Positions 9,571 to 20,894 of a stretch of DNA of 64,000 nt are shown here, piece by piece. Origin of the DNA: Yponomeuta sedellus. Lineage: Eukaryota; Arthropoda; Insecta; Lepidoptera; Yponomeutidae. Every line of letters begins with the position of its first letter. The first letter of the stretch is position 1. Both the position numbers and the translations under genes were made by a program. The stretch lies in the NCBI GenBank assembly GCA_934045075.1, contig OW203732.1:13370201-13434200 (forward strand), written 5' to 3'. The notes beneath the pieces were generated by a model. That model had not been told where the DNA came from and did no database searches. It saw nothing but the letters and a program-made list of their open reading frames with translations.

Positions 9571-12565
9571 TTTTCAGCGTATTTCCATGTTTGTGACGAG
9601 CTTACCTGGTTGCTATATCACAAGAAGTCCTAGTAGGAAACAATATAAGTGATTTAGTTGTGTTTAAACCAAGAAAATGCAAAAACCCTTTATCTTGGTA
9701 AAACATAAATAATGGCTTTTCATGATCTTTTCTTTGCGTTAGCTTCCGAAATTTCTTACGTTTCATTGGTCTGGTAACTACAGTATTGAACAGACCAAAG
9801 CTTCCCGTAAAACTAAAGGCACTGGTCTATTCATGTTAGAAACTAAACATACTTTAGAATTCGTGTGTAGCTTGGTCTGTACTCAAATTAACAGGTAGGG
9901 TTTTCATTTAATTTAATTAAACTCACTCAGTAATAATTTCAAAGGCTTCACGAAGTGCACGGTCAAAAGGCCATTTTATGGGTAACTTAAAATTCATCGC
10001 CATTCTAAGTTCTAAATGCGACTTTATTATGAAAATTACATTTATTATTTATGATTCGTCGGTCCGACTACATAAAATGTAAATTACCGTCCTTCCTAAG
10101 TTAGAGCTTAGAATTTTTAATATCAGCTCAAGAGGTCGACCTCTTATTATTAATTAGGTGTATTTCAATTAAACGAGGCAAATATAACATAATGAAATGA
10201 ATATTTAAGGGACATTTTATTATTCTACATTGCATGCAAAACATATAAACGAACATCACAAAAGAAATAACATTTATAAAGGCGAGGTTATCTGTGTTAG
10301 AGATTTCTTTCAACAAAGCTTTGAGAATAGTATAGGCGGTAAAAAACAAGTCCTATGTAAATACACACAATAAACTATATAAGCTGCAAAGACATAACAA
10401 TATATTTTCACTCCTATTTATCTGAAGGCAAATAAATAGATATAGATAAAATAGTTGAATATGTAGCTCAATAATGTTGAGCTATATATTAATAAACTAT
10501 TATGGATATATGGATAATGCTCTTTTAATCGCTTTTTGAAGGTTCCGATAGTAGATCCAGCGCATATAATGCGGCCGACATCGTGCCGTGACGTCCTTTC
10601 ACTAGACAATGTTTAAAATAAAATATACAAGCCTGACTTATTTCATTTACGTAACTTTGATACATAACGTTTGAGGTTAACCGGTATCAAAGCAGCCGTT
10701 AATAAACTATGTTAGTGTGTAGGTACACACTAACATAGTTCAATTGGCTAACTTTTTTGAGTTGACGCCACGCTATTTTCTCTTTTCCTTTCTCCTTGAG
10801 GATTTTGAAAAGTTGAGTAAGCTCACTTCGAATAGACGTCATCCAAGTAGGCGTTGCGTTGATCAATGTTGCCTAAAGGATGCTACATCCGCTTGACACA
10901 CGTTTCTTCGATCGATCGCATCGGGCTCCAGAGTCATGGCTTAGCAAAGACGCTAGCCTGGCGTTTTTAATGTCAAGCGATGACGTAAAAAAATACGCGA
11001 CTTATCAGTACATTAGTTGGTGACTTGAGTGCATACATAGAGTCGAACTTTGTTATTGTAAACTGGTAACCGTGAACTTTGACCAAAGATAGTTTGTCAT
11101 ACTGTATTCGATCTGAATTTGATTGTTTCAGTGCGGCTCGAGCCCACAGAGAAATTAATAAAACATGTTTCAGTGGCAGACGGCGCGGTAGGCTCGTCTA
11201 ATTTCGATCGGTTCATTTGACAAAGGCCTCACGCTTCGCGGTGGATCCACCTCCAGTAAAGTTTGCTCTATAGTCAGCCAGGTGGATTTCGCCCGGCTGC
11301 TAAATATTGCGAAAGGCCAGTTAGCTAGGACTTTTTTATAATGCACCCTTAACTCAAAGTTTTTCTACTTATATGCGGTTTCAATTCCGCTGTTCTATTT
11401 TCAATGACCAGTTAGTTATTAAAAAACCGAGATCAGCAATTGGAATTAAAACAGCACGCCGCTGCGTCACACCAAACTCACCAAAAAAATCATGTTCAAA
11501 ACAGATCAGCTCGGCGTCTACAAAAAATATTATACCAATACCTGGCATAGTTCGTACATAATACACGTAATAATTTTTTTAGGGACATTAAATAAGGATA
11601 TTGAATCGTTTGCACACAGTATATTTTTTTAAGAAGTTGTCCTTTTTTACATGCATATCTGCTTGGTTTTCAGAGAAACGTCACCATAATCCATAATTAT
11701 TAACTAACGGAGACTTTTAGGCAAAGAAAAGGTGGCTTTCTTTTTATCGCTTGGTAGTTAGCCAAATAAAAGCCATCAAAAAAATTAATAAAATAATCCA
11801 TCATCTTGCGCGGGAAACCATCCAAAATAGTTCAAAAATATCGTATTGTAGCCACTTTAATCAACTAGTTATGACATGATAAATACTTACTCATACATTT
11901 TTTCATCTCGTAAGAAACATCATGGCGAATGAGCAAATGTAGTTTTTTTAATTATCTGTCTTTTTTGACAATTACCGAACATTAGTGCCAAGGATTTTTT
12001 TGGGTCTTTGAAGCAGATGTATCAATCAGATCATTATATAATTATATAGGGTTACTATTTGGAATGTATCAAGTGTACATTCTTCTTTCTTTAAGTTATT
12101 TCATGTTTAGTTTTTTTCCAGTACTTTTAATTAAGTTGTTTTTTCAGATATTCGATGGTATCAGTAACAGTGTCATCGTTTGCCCGGCAAGTATAGAGAG
12201 ACCGGGTTTGAAAAGCACTGCGGCGAACTGTGCTAAATCTAACATTTAGGAGTTAATTAAACGCCCTCCCTCGTCGAGGGGTCTTCATTATTGCTTTCGG
12301 CTCAGCTGTCGACAACCGCCGGCCGTGACGAACTGTCTCATCTGAACTTTATCTGCGCCAGTATTAGGAAACCACAATATGAATAGTTAAGCTTCAGTAT
12401 CATATCTGGGTAAATAACTCTAAAGAAGCTCAGAAGCTCGTGCATGCAAGTATATGTAAGTGTGAGCGCTTCTCAGCATTGTTTTCAAAAATTCTACCGA
12501 TCTCTCAGTTTTGCTTTAAATATAAAAAAATACTTTTAAACAAAATTTTATTGATATTTAAAATG
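9571..12565. other. 3 kb without a recognised gene
   Basis: Mostly AT-rich. About 10185-10330 resembles a minus-oriented LINE 3' end (GTTAGAGATTTCTTTCAACAAAGC is a decayed form of the TTTCTTCCAG block at 56460). A perfect palindrome lies at 10705-10740 (17-nt arms, 2-nt loop). 11100-11340 is more GC-balanced and looks single-copy, but holds no ORF over 62 residues. Confidence 0.4.
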
Positions 12566-12569
12566 TTAC

Positions 12570-13182
12570 TCTAAGGGCGACTTGCGTAACGCTTTTAAAT
12601 ATTGTTTAAATACGAGTTAATCAAAATTAGGTTCTTAACTAACATTAACGACTTGCTCAACAAAAATTTTGTTCTTAATTATGTTTAGGCGACTGTCATA
12701 TTTAAACAGCCGAGATTGGCTATTTAACTCTGCTAATCATAGTTAGCGCCATCTTACTTTCACAGCTGTTCAGTGTCAATATGAGAAGTGAGGTTATTTT
12801 CATAAACTCTTTGTTTGGTGTGCTTCGAGAAGTTGATTTTCAAACAAAGAACCAAACAAAATAAAAGGAACAGATGTTGCGCAGAATGACATTTTGAAAG
12901 TTTTGTTTTCTTTTTATAACTTGTTTCGTTCTATGTAGATTCTTATCTCTAACCAACTTCATTTTTGTCAGCGGAAATAAGTTCAGACGTAAAACGGAAC
13001 GTAAAGTCTGCTTTACCGACACGCATTCGTCCTTAACTATATTTAGCTAAATAACGGAATGACAAGTGTTGTGCAAGACGATTCTGATTATAACTAGTTT
13101 AACGAAATTTAGCAGAGAAAACGTGTTTAGTTAATTTTATTTAAAGTTAAGTTAAGCGAAATGTCACGCAAGTCGGCCTAAG
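12570..13182. mobile_element. probable degenerate TIR element (MITE-like)
   Basis: The left end CTAAGGGCGACTTGCGTAAC and the right end, whose reverse complement is CTTAGGCCGACTTGCGTGAC, form a roughly 20-bp imperfect terminal inverted repeat about 610 bp apart. Weaker inverted similarity continues inward (ACTTGCTCAACAAAA against GTCTTGCACAACAC). No coding capacity. Confidence 0.55.
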
Positions 13183-13299
13183 ACAAAATTCTAAGAACAT
13201 TTAAGTAAAATTAAAGATTAAGAGGTCACTTTCTCATGTTTTGTTCACAAAGTGCCATTAAATTTTTTATTGCAAATTTGCCATCCTAAGGGCCTGTTT

Positions 13300-13617
13300 C
13301 ACAATCTGAGTGCTTAGTGCGAGTTTTTTAACTACTCGTTCGCGTTAACGTAAACTCATATTTCTATGGCATCGAGGAAGCGCCACCTAGCGACAAGTAT
13401 CGAAATTAAAATTGCTGAGTGCGAGTTGTAATGGTTTACGTTGAGAAGTGAACACGTTTACCAGCCAAATCACGAATAAACGCGAGTGCGAGTTGTACTG
13501 TGACAGCGTTTTGCCAGTTCGAACGGTTAACTTACTCATACTCACTACTCAATGCTCGATTAACGCGGTAGTAAAGTTATTCGATTGGATTTGTCAAACT
13601 CGCACTAAGCACTCAGC
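13300..13617 (+). mobile_element. MITE, copy 1 (GAGTGCTTAGTGCGAGTTT ends)
   Basis: Terminal inverted repeats GAGTGCTTAGTGCGAGTTT and AAACTCGCACTAAGCACTC enclose about 280 bp. A second copy lies inverted at 26882-27190. The two share almost the whole interior, including CCAGTTCGAACGGTTAACTT. Both contain a chance frame encoding RECELYCDSVLPVRTVN, conserved only because the DNA is. The superfamily is not clear and no target duplication is obvious. Confidence 0.82.
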
Positions 13618-13646
13618 AAATAAAGTTTCGGATAAGCTATCCGCAA

Positions 13647-13739
13647 CCAGGGCTGCCGTTTGTTCTAAATTTGAAGCCATAAACAATCAAACGCAATATA
13701 GGAATATTTATTTAAATTTAGAACAAACGGCAGCCCTGG
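13647..13739. mobile_element. 93-bp MITE with ~25-bp TIRs
   Basis: CCAGGGCTGCCGTTTGTTCT and its reverse complement at 13720-13739 bound a 93-bp element. The arms continue inward through AAATTT. Non-coding. Confidence 0.7.
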
Positions 13740-14016
13740 GAGATTATTTTATTGAAGTACAATTTTTCCTTACAGTTTAAATCAATTTGAAGTTAAATTA
13801 CCTATTTTTAAACACCCTAGACCTCTTGAGTCTCATAACTATTTCACTGAACACCAGATGATACAATGTATAGTCCTATTTGATGGTAGAGTCGTAGGCG
13901 TGTTCGAGTGGGTGATTCGGAAGACTTCGAGTTTCGAAGACGGGTTCGATAGGCGCCTTATTAGGACTCTGGCGGTTGCAGAAGATTTGAACAGCGCGCT
14001 ATGCAAGTGCGAGAGT

Positions 14017-14128
14017 TGTAACGGTGCAAACCTCTTTACACATTTTTTTTTATATTTCTTTAATTCTGTCTATAGTTTTCAAAATTTATTACGTCACCCA
14101 TTCTTGAGATTCCCCTCATTTTAGCATT
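14017..14128 (+). repeat. decayed partial copy of the window's LTR
   Basis: Begins TGTAACGGTGCAAACCTCTT, the first 20 bases of the LTR at 46012 and 48182. Similarity continues with gaps through TTTTCAAAAT and CATTCTTGAGATTCCCCTCA. Only about the first 110 of 271 bp are present. It is an old truncated or solo LTR of the same family. Confidence 0.72.
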
Positions 14129-14189
14129 TTATTTTGTCAATGAGTATTTTATATCATACTATCTTTAACCCATAGCTTCGCCCGCGTTA

Positions 14190-14252
14190 TGCGGCGAGTA
14201 CACAATGGCCCATGCTGGCCCACTGTTCGCCATTACCATTGTGTACTCGGGG
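14190..14252. repeat. short inverted repeat
   Basis: CGAGTACACAATGG and CCATTGTGTACTCG lie about 30 bp apart. It could be a tiny MITE or a chance foldback. Confidence 0.45.
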
Positions 14253-14730
14253 TAATGGTGTGCAGTGGCGGACAATTGCCTATCGTGGCGCGCAATCGGA
14301 CAGTTGTCGGTTTTTTGGGCACACTTCAAAGGATAACGTGGCCCATCGTTCAGTCAATTGACCTTCAAGTTTTTTGATTTATATCAATCTGAGCTTCCTA
14401 TTGCAGAGATAAAAGTTCTATTACCTACTTTGACTATGTGACTTTGGTGCTGTGTGATACGTAATGAGGTCTTTATGTAGCGAACATCAAATACCCTGAA
14501 CCTGCTATGACCTATTTCGTAGGAAGAAAGAATTACCACCTTGTTTTTTACAATTCCCAACCTACTCTCATTGGAAGCATTAAAATACAGAAGAAACACA
14601 GTTACAGTCGTAATCGTACCACATACCAAACCAAACCTTTACTCCAAGGTTACTCCAGTTTGGCCTGATCTCTGTTTACGTGTAGACCAGCGAGATTGCA
14701 GATTCAAATTATAACTTATTTTACACAGTT

Positions 14731-14832
14731 GCCTCTGGAAGCGGCAAGCTGAAGACGGGGTGCTGTGGCGCTCATTAGGGGAGGGCTATGTCCAGCAGTG
14801 GACTGCATAATATAGCCTGAAGAAGAAAAAAA
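14731..14832 (+). mobile_element. RTE-type LINE 3' end
   Basis: GCGGCAAGCTGAAGACGGGG, CTCATTAGGGGAGGGCTATG, TCCAGCAGTGGACTGCATAA, then ATATAGCCTGAAGAAGAAAA. In frame this corresponds to the C-terminus ending in a VQQWTA-like motif before the stop. Truncated at its 5' end. Confidence 0.75.
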
Positions 14833-14914
14833 ATTTAATACACACCTTAAAAACTACTGCCAATAATGAAAACTACAGAACGCGTATTACTATATTGTAA
14901 TTGCACCAGTTTTT

Positions 14915-15030
14915 TCTTCTTCTTCTTCAGGCTATATTAGTCCACTGCTGGACATAGCCCTCCCCTAATGAACGCCATAGCGCAAGTTTGTGCCATCATT
15001 GAGGGGTAATGCCCATAATCCCCACGCTGG
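14915..15030 (-). mobile_element. RTE-type LINE 3' end, minus strand
   Basis: TTCTTCTTCTTCAGGCTATA, then TTAGTCCACTGCTGGACATA and TCCCCTAATGAACGCCATAG: the reverse of the neighbouring copy at 14731. It continues into TGCCATCATTGAGGGGTAAT, as at 36283. The two ends face each other with about 80 bp between. Confidence 0.7.
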
Positions 15031-15063
15031 GACTCATTTTTTATCGGTATGTAATTTCATATA

Positions 15064-15220
15064 GCCAAGGCTTAGGACGGCTTAAAAACTTCTGACCGTA
15101 AGAACAGCCACTAGTCTTGCAAGCCTCCATCAATTCAGATATGGTCCTGTAATGGAGTATCCTTATGAAGGAGACCCGTGCCCCTCGGTGGGGACATAAT
15201 GGTTTGATGATGATGATGAA
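15064..15220 (+). mobile_element. 5S-derived SINE subfamily B, 5'-truncated
   Basis: Carries only the 3' half: CTTCTGACCGTAAGAACAGC, CACTAGTCTTGCAAGCCTCC, CGTGCCCCTCGGTGGGGACA and the tail TTTGATGATGATGATGAA. The 5S-like head is missing. Confidence 0.75.
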
Positions 15221-15296
15221 TTACATACAATTTTTAAGCAACAAAAATATAACACGTGTTTTATAATTGTATGATGTATCCACATGAGTATTCCGA

Positions 15297-15478
15297 GATT
15301 TTTAGAGTTTCGTGGTCAACGGAACCATCCAGGAACCTACACCGTACCTGTAGGGTTCCGCAAATTGTATCTTTAAGCAATAATTACTAATCATCTCGGA
15401 GCTAAGCCGCGAACTGACAAACAGTGGGACATAGTGAAACTGTAAGGGTTTCTTGTTGACTACGAAACCCTAAAAATA
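15297..15478. mobile_element. ~180-bp MITE-like element
   Basis: Ends are inverted copies: TTTTTAGAGTTTCGTGGTC and GACTACGAAACCCTAAAAA. The motif AGGGTTCCGC inside links it to the longer element at 40905-41430. Non-coding. Confidence 0.6.
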
Positions 15479-15479
15479 C

Positions 15480-16690
15480 ATAGAAGTAAATTTAAATTTT
15501 GTTTCAAAAATCACTTTTATCAAAACTGTTCTTTTACTTTTGCACTTCTGCAGACTGGTGTAATTAACCTATTAAGGTGTCGCGTCTCAGAGCACGGGAC
15601 AACACTGAAGGACTGCAGGAAACACCTTTTTTCTCTCGTTCCGGAAACTCTGAGCATTTTTACATTAATTCTATTGCAGCTAGAGTGAGCAGTGAGTGAT
15701 TGTTTACACGAACAGATAATTACTTGATCTACCATTACATAAATTTTGTATGAAGCTCAATTCAGTGATAAAGTGACATAGTTTTAACTGAAGTCCGGAT
15801 TTGCTCATAATAAATACTATCGCTACTTCTAATACTTGATAATGTGTAAAGCTTACTGTTATGATTAACTGTAGTTTCCAGTAAATGCTGCAGGAAGCGA
15901 ATTGATTTAATATAAAACTGCTTGCTCTACTGCTTTGAAGAGAGGCATCCAATAACCTCCGTTCGACAGAATTGTAGTCCGTGTGTTGAGCAGTGAGTTA
16001 AGGTTTTTTTAACACTAATACAAGGACCCGCGTACCACCGCCCGACTTAACATTATGAAAGTTTTAGTTTGGAAAGTGATAGATTATTCTCACTCTGATA
16101 CTGTACAGTGGGCAGCAAATGTGCTTTAGATACGCCCATGTGCTCTACGCAGTAACGTTGCGAATGTATTTGCAAAACTTTATTACCTGTTAACTATCCT
16201 GTGCAAAGCTAGTTTATTCACGAAATAGTAAAGTGAAGTAGGCACCTTCTGACGTAATCGTAAAAGTCAATCATAATTATTGAAATAACTTTATGCATAT
16301 AATTTAGTTGCAAATATCAGTGTGAGGCGCAGCGCGTGGGAATGAATGTAAAAGGGGGTGCGGTCTAAAGAAAAGGGAGAAACTTTGCTCTCTCACAGCA
16401 ACAGTGTTAGTTGGTAATACGATAATTATCTCGCTTCTTTCTGCTTTTTTTTACTTTCATTCGTTGCTTCTAAAATTAGCAGGTGAAAAGAAATGAATGC
16501 CAGTTGGGAATTGTCTGTAACAGCCGTAGGATAAGCATAGTATTACCTAACTTGGTTTCTAGCTATAAAAGGACGTAAAATTTTATATCAGTACCAAAGA
16601 GACTTCAACCGGGGTATTTTGAATTTTAACTATTGTGCTGCTATCCAGATACTGTTTAATGGGAGGCGGTTTTGACCTAGATATCACTCT
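15480..16690. other. no gene or repeat recognised
   Basis: AT-rich, probably single-copy. Short minus-strand frames (15520-15952) lack any domain. Confidence 0.35.
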
Positions 16691-16695
16691 CTCGG

Positions 16696-16897
16696 ACGAC
16701 CTCTGTGGCGTAGCGGTAGCGCGTCTGCCTACCATGCAAGAGGTCCCGGGTTCGAATCCCGGCTGGAAACAAAAAAAAAAGTCCAGGTCTTGGTTGTTTA
16801 CATGTTTGTGATGTCGTTGTTTCTGGTTCCCACGACACAGGGTATCCTAGTGTGGGGCCAGAAGCAATGTATGTGCCTGTATGTAAATGTTATGTTA
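16696..16897 (+). mobile_element. tRNA-derived SINE, third type of head
   Basis: The head at 16696-16770 has TGGCGTAGCGGTAGCGCG (box A region) and a perfect box B GGTTCGAATCC, then an A-run. The body includes GTTTACATGTTTGTGATGTC and GGGTATCCTAGTGTGGGGCC, ending ATGTAAATGTTATGTTA. Other copies lie at 39287-39493, 39494-39700 (both minus) and a tail at 55032-55145. Confidence 0.8.
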
Positions 16898-16899
16898 TC

Positions 16900-17890
16900 A
16901 CTAGACTCAGTCTCTGTTACCAGAAATGTTCGCTACAGAGTTGGAAAGCCACATTCTATGTAGATACCTATGTACCTACATGCAAGCCGCAAACCTCGCC
17001 CAATTTTAATCACCAAAAACAAGCTTCTGCTGGCAGCAAGTTTCACGAAAACAAAACGCTCACACTCGGCGCGCCGCGCGTCTCAAGTGAATTTAACTAA
17101 AACGTTGATAGTGTAGCCGAAAGTGGCGTGAAGTACGACGACATTAAAACTTTATGATAATTAGTTGAGCGAGCTAATTTCAAAGATCAAGCCTCGGGGA
17201 GAAGTTTGTCTCTCCGAATAATATCAGGGACGGAGCGGCGCCGGCGGCGGCGGTGGCACGTCACATTGAGGGATCCGGCAATTCGTACTGTGCGGGCAAC
17301 TTTGAAATTAAACTAGATCCTTCCTAGAATTACAACTATAACCCGTCAACTCCTTTGTGCATGTCTAATAGGTAGCTAGATTGCACAACTCAAAAGGCAT
17401 CCGAGTAGCCTGTTACGGCAGACTGTTAGTTCTAACTTAGTTAATATGGCGATTAGTTTGCCATACATGCTCAAGTTAGTTGTCTAATAGGCAATTAAAA
17501 TGTATAGTAGGTCGTCCCTTAATCACCGCTCAGGCAACAGGCAACATAATGGCAGAGCCTGCTGTGATAATGGATTACTAACAATAAATCGTACTAAATA
17601 GCCCACAGAGGTTCTAAAGACATAATTCTTATGCGATTACGACGGCACTAAATCCTCGGAACTCGTTAATCGAAGTTTCCCGAAGCACTTCGCGGGCGTC
17701 TGACGCCAACTGGCTTTGGCAGGCTAGCCGCCCGCCCGTGCGCTGCGCGCCATGCCAATTTAAATGATAAAATTTCAGACCACCTCAAAGGATTAAACTC
17801 AGATTGTTCAAATGTAAACTGATTAAAAACACTTTCACTTTGCGTACGTGCTAAAATGTTCGATTTTTGTCCTAGTGAATAACTTGAGTT
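16900..17890. other. single-copy-looking stretch with GC-rich islands
   Basis: 17060-17290 (ending in GGCGCCGGCGGCGGCGGTGG) and 17690-17755 (CTAGCCGCCCGCCCGTGCGC) are far more GC-rich than their surroundings. No ORF over 82 residues and no splice-flanked exon I can support. It could be a regulatory or first-exon region of a nearby gene, but that is only a guess. Confidence 0.35.
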
Positions 17891-17892
17891 GG

Positions 17893-18026
17893 ATGATGAT
17901 CTGCGAAAAACTGCAGGCAGATACTAGATGCGAAAAGCTGAAGACAGGGCGCTATGGCGCTCATAAAGGGAGGGCTATGCCCAGCAGGGGACTAATAAAG
18001 CCTGAAGAAAAGGAAGAAGAAGAATA
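17893..18026 (+). mobile_element. RTE-type LINE 3' end
   Basis: GATGATCTGCGAAAAACTGC (in frame DDLRKTAG), GGCGCTATGGCGCTCATAAA, GAGGGCTATGCCCAGCAGGG, then an AGAAGAAGAA tail. 5'-truncated. Confidence 0.72.
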
Positions 18027-18044
18027 ACTTGACTTTATGTGGTC

Positions 18045-18110
18045 CAGTACATTTTTTTTTATTATTATTATTATTTATTTATCTATTTACATGAATATTG
18101 TAACATAACA
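18045..18110 (-). repeat. (TTA)n tract and probable LINE tail
   Basis: A T-run and (ATT)n tract lead into ATTTATCTATTTACATGAAT. Looks like a minus-oriented LINE 3' end. Confidence 0.4.
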
Positions 18111-18189
18111 GTAAAATTACACCAAAGCGTTACAATAATATTTTGATTGAGTCATCATCAAAGTTGAGATTCTGTTAATGCCCTGTAAA

Positions 18190-18325
18190 AATGACCCTTG
18201 CATCTATGTAATAAAATGATCGTATTATTCAGCATCCAGTGCCATTTTCACTCACACTAGATTGGTGAAGGGAGTACTCGGACGATGCAGTGCCTAGGAC
18301 ATTGCGTCTTAGATGGAGTAGGCTT
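18190..18325 (+). repeat. unclassified repeat, copy 1
   Basis: Matches 27665-27795 with scattered differences: GCATCTATGTAATAAAATGA here, GCATCTACGTAATAAGATGA there; both reach GGACATTGC and AGATGGAATAGGCTTG-like ends. Family unknown. It may be part of a LINE, since both copies sit near LINE-tail-like sequence. Confidence 0.6.
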
Positions 18326-18467
18326 GCGCGGCACCTTTACCATGTTGACAGTTTAGTCGGCCTAGCCCAAGGAAACCGCAAGTTTTCCGTCAAAATTTGC
18401 GTGTGGTATTGCGACTACAAATTCGCAGATTTACGTAAACTTAAAATAAAAAAAATCAAAGATACAT

Positions 18468-18541
18468 GCCCGCACTAGGAATCGAACCTAGGTCTCTCAA
18501 TTCCGAGTTTATTATTCTACCCACTGCTACCGCTGGTCTTA
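18468..18541 (-). repeat. tRNA-like SINE head
   Basis: Minus strand reads ACCAGCGGTAGCAGTGGGTA and a box B GGTTCGATTCC, ending CTAGTGCGGGCATG. It is followed by a short A-rich region. Probably the head of another tRNA-derived SINE; not a clean cloverleaf. Confidence 0.5.
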
Positions 18542-18544
18542 ATG

Positions 18545-18668
18545 CAATGTAAGTAGTACATTGACAAAAGGTGTTGATTTAATTTCATTGCTGATTCAAG
18601 TCTATGAAAGATTTGCCATACACGCATCAAATCTTCTAGGCATCAATAAAACCTTTTCATTTCATTTT
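18545..18668 (+). repeat. LINE 3' end with a CATTT tail
   Basis: Ends with CATCAATAAAACCTTTTCAT followed by TTCATTTTA. An inverted relative begins at 50572 (GAAATGAAAAGGTTTTATTC). Confidence 0.5.
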
Positions 18669-18900
18669 AATGCATGAAAAGCCCCTCAAGTCGTCTGACC
18701 GTCTAGGTATCTATTATTGTACTACATGTGTTAACAGAGCAAAAACCTAATTTTTATAGATACTTTACTTGCTAGGTACGAGCCTAGACTACAGGGTCAC
18801 TAAGAATTTTCAGGTAATACTTAGCTGGGTTGTTATATGACGCCCGCGTGAAAAGAATGGTCACAGAGCCCCATTTCATAGAACTACTTTTCTTGTTTAT

Positions 18901-19408
18901 ACTATTTTTATTTTTAATGCACTAACCCGTGCTAAGGAACTCTAAATAGTCGCCCATTGGCTCAATTGGTAGAGCGCTGGTACGGATAGCCAGAGGTTGC
19001 GGGTTCGAATCCCGGCATGGGTGAAATTTTTAGCCTCTAAATAGGTTTTTAAATTTGTTCCTTAGCACGGGTTAGTGCATTAAAAATAAAAATAGTGTAA
19101 TCGTGTGGGTACAGTGATATCGTTCCGATCTTAAACCTAACTGCAAAGTAGGTAGTCGGGGCTGTAAGTAATGCAATTTGCTTAAGTCAGATGTCGCTGC
19201 CTGTACGTAATACAGAGAATATTGTAAAGAGGTTCGAAATTTCACTGATACCGTGAGTCGCCCATTGGCTCAATTGGTACAGCGCTGGTACGGATAGCCA
19301 GAGGTTGCGGGTTCGAATCCCGGCATGGGTGAAAATTTTAAGCCTCTAAATAGGTTTTTAAATTTCTTCCTTAGCACGGGTTAGTGCATTAAAAATAAAA
19401 ATAGTGTA
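18901..19408 (+). repeat. two-unit tandem array of the tRNA-like 308-bp repeat
   Basis: Two tRNA-like cores start at 18951 and 19259, exactly 308 bp apart, the same period as the array at 48.5-49.3 kb. Each has box A TGGCTCAATTGG and box B GGTTCGAATCC. The left edge is inverted: 18901-18940 (ACTATTTTTATTTTTAATGC...) is the reverse complement of the unit's right-end block at 19058-19097. The first core therefore lies between about 40-bp inverted repeats. Between the cores lies the spacer with AACTGCAAAGTAGGTAGTCG. Confidence 0.85.
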
Positions 19409-19491
19409 ACCTCTAAATAGGTTACTATTCATGTGTTACTATGACAATTCTATGTACATTGTACAGCACATTAACAGGTAGAAAGACTAAA

Positions 19492-19617
19492 CCCCTTATT
19501 CATAATAGCCTGCTAACTTAAAGTATTGCTAATTCTTACTCTGTCTTCTTCTATTGACCTAAGTCATAATGAAAAATAACACTCGTTTTGAGTTAGCGGA
19601 CCATTATGAATAAGGGG
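19492..19617. mobile_element. 126-bp MITE (CCCCTTATTCATAAT ends)
   Basis: CCCCTTATTCATAATAGCC and GGACCATTATGAATAAGGGG are imperfect terminal inverted repeats about 30 bp long (inner part GCTAACTTAAA against TTTTGAGTTAGC). Non-coding. Confidence 0.75.
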
Positions 19618-19972
19618 GTAATTGTACGTATCGGCTAGGCAATTTACATCGAATTATCGTAACCATGAACTGTAGTTTTACGAAACGCCGCCAAGTATTT
19701 TTGCATTTGCGTGCGACTGTCTGTACTTTTATATAGTAGGTATGAAACTCCATTGTTTTCGTCAATCGCTAGGGCAGAAATGAGAAAAATGCGACCAAGT
19801 TCCTCGGAATCCATCTAGTCGAAGCAAAAAAAAGCGGATTTAATTATAAGATCGGGTAACATACCTCAGCGTTCATACCGCTTTTGAGTCGTGCATAATA
19901 ATTTGCCCACATCCGTTGAAATAATCGGATCAGGCGCCAACGTTTTCTGGTATTTAATCGATCTACCCATAG

Positions 19973-20000
19973 GGTGCGCCTAGTATAGACTAGGCGCACC
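19973..20000. repeat. perfect short hairpin
   Basis: Arms GGTGCGCCTAG and CTAGGCGCACC with a 6-nt loop. Confidence 0.6.
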
Positions 20001-20039
20001 AAATGAAAGATTCTAATCGTCTCACTGTCAAACTAGTAT

Positions 20040-20440
20040 GAAATTGGACAGTTCAACGAATGGATTTGCTCACGATTGGGTGCGTTGATCAAAAGGAATC
20101 TTTTTATCTCGAAACCGAGACAACGCGGTCGTTGTCGAAACCGATGCTACTCTATGAACAAATAACCTCTGTTTGAGTATATTTATATTTTCATATTTGT
20201 GACGAGGGTGACCACCGAGAAGATGCTGTCTCAAATTAGCATAGAATTTGACAGTTCGACGATTGGAATCGCTCACGATTTGGTGCGTTGATCAAAAGGA
20301 TCTCGAAATTGAGACAACGTAAGTCGAAATCGAGACAACGCGGTCGTTGTCGGCGCGGACCTACTCCATTTGTACAAATAACGTCTGCCTGGGTATATTT
20401 TCATGTTTTTCCAGGTGACAACCGGGAAGACAATTTCCAG
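20040..20440 (+). repeat. diverged tandem duplication, ~205-bp unit
   Basis: Two copies start at about 20040 and 20247. Both contain TCACGATT, GTGCGTTGATCAAAAGGA, then GAGACAACGCGGTCGTTGTC and an ACAAATAAC segment. The second copy has an extra AACGTAAGTCGAAATCGAG. Function unknown; no ORF spans both. Confidence 0.7.
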
Positions 20441-20654
20441 TTGTTATCGCGTGGACAATGGGAACAATCGCGAATTTTTTTTGTGAAACCTAATTTTTTG
20501 CTAAAAGTAAACCTATTAGATGCATTAAACGGGGTAAACTAATATATAAGGAAAGGGCAAGACATTAATCTCATTATACGTAATCTTCACATTATACGTA
20601 CGCACATACTTTTTGTTGATCGATGGAACAAATTAATTGCTAATGAATGTTCGA

Positions 20655-20735
20655 TGAAGTGAAAGTGGCCTGTCAGGATCGTGGCCAGTGGCAAACCTTG
20701 GTCTCTGTCTAACCCTCCGGGATACAGGCGTGAGT
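20655..20735 (+). repeat. LINE 3' end (GATACAGGCGTGA type)
   Basis: CTGTCAGGATCGTGGCCAGT, GGTCTCTGTC and CTCCGGGATACAGGCGTGAG match the end at 2950-3026. Here it has no (TATG)n tail. Confidence 0.65.
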
Positions 20736-20894
20736 TTTGTACTGTTTACATTAGTAAGCATGTTATCTTCACCTTTTTGTAGTGCCATCTCCTATTGGAG
20801 GCCTGCTATCATTGTGGCTACTGTAACCCCTGTTGTTAACCCCGTTGGAGTAAGCGTGTTCTTGAGTAGAGACCGCGAAATCGGCAAATGTAGT

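Noticed and set aside
13448..13780. 110-residue frame, part of which recurs at 26856-27047
   Set aside because: Shared portion lies wholly inside the MITE; similarity is explained by the DNA repeat and no protein motif is seen.
16696..16770. Functional tRNA gene (Gly-like)
   Set aside because: The anticodon stem is imperfect and a SINE body with other copies follows directly.
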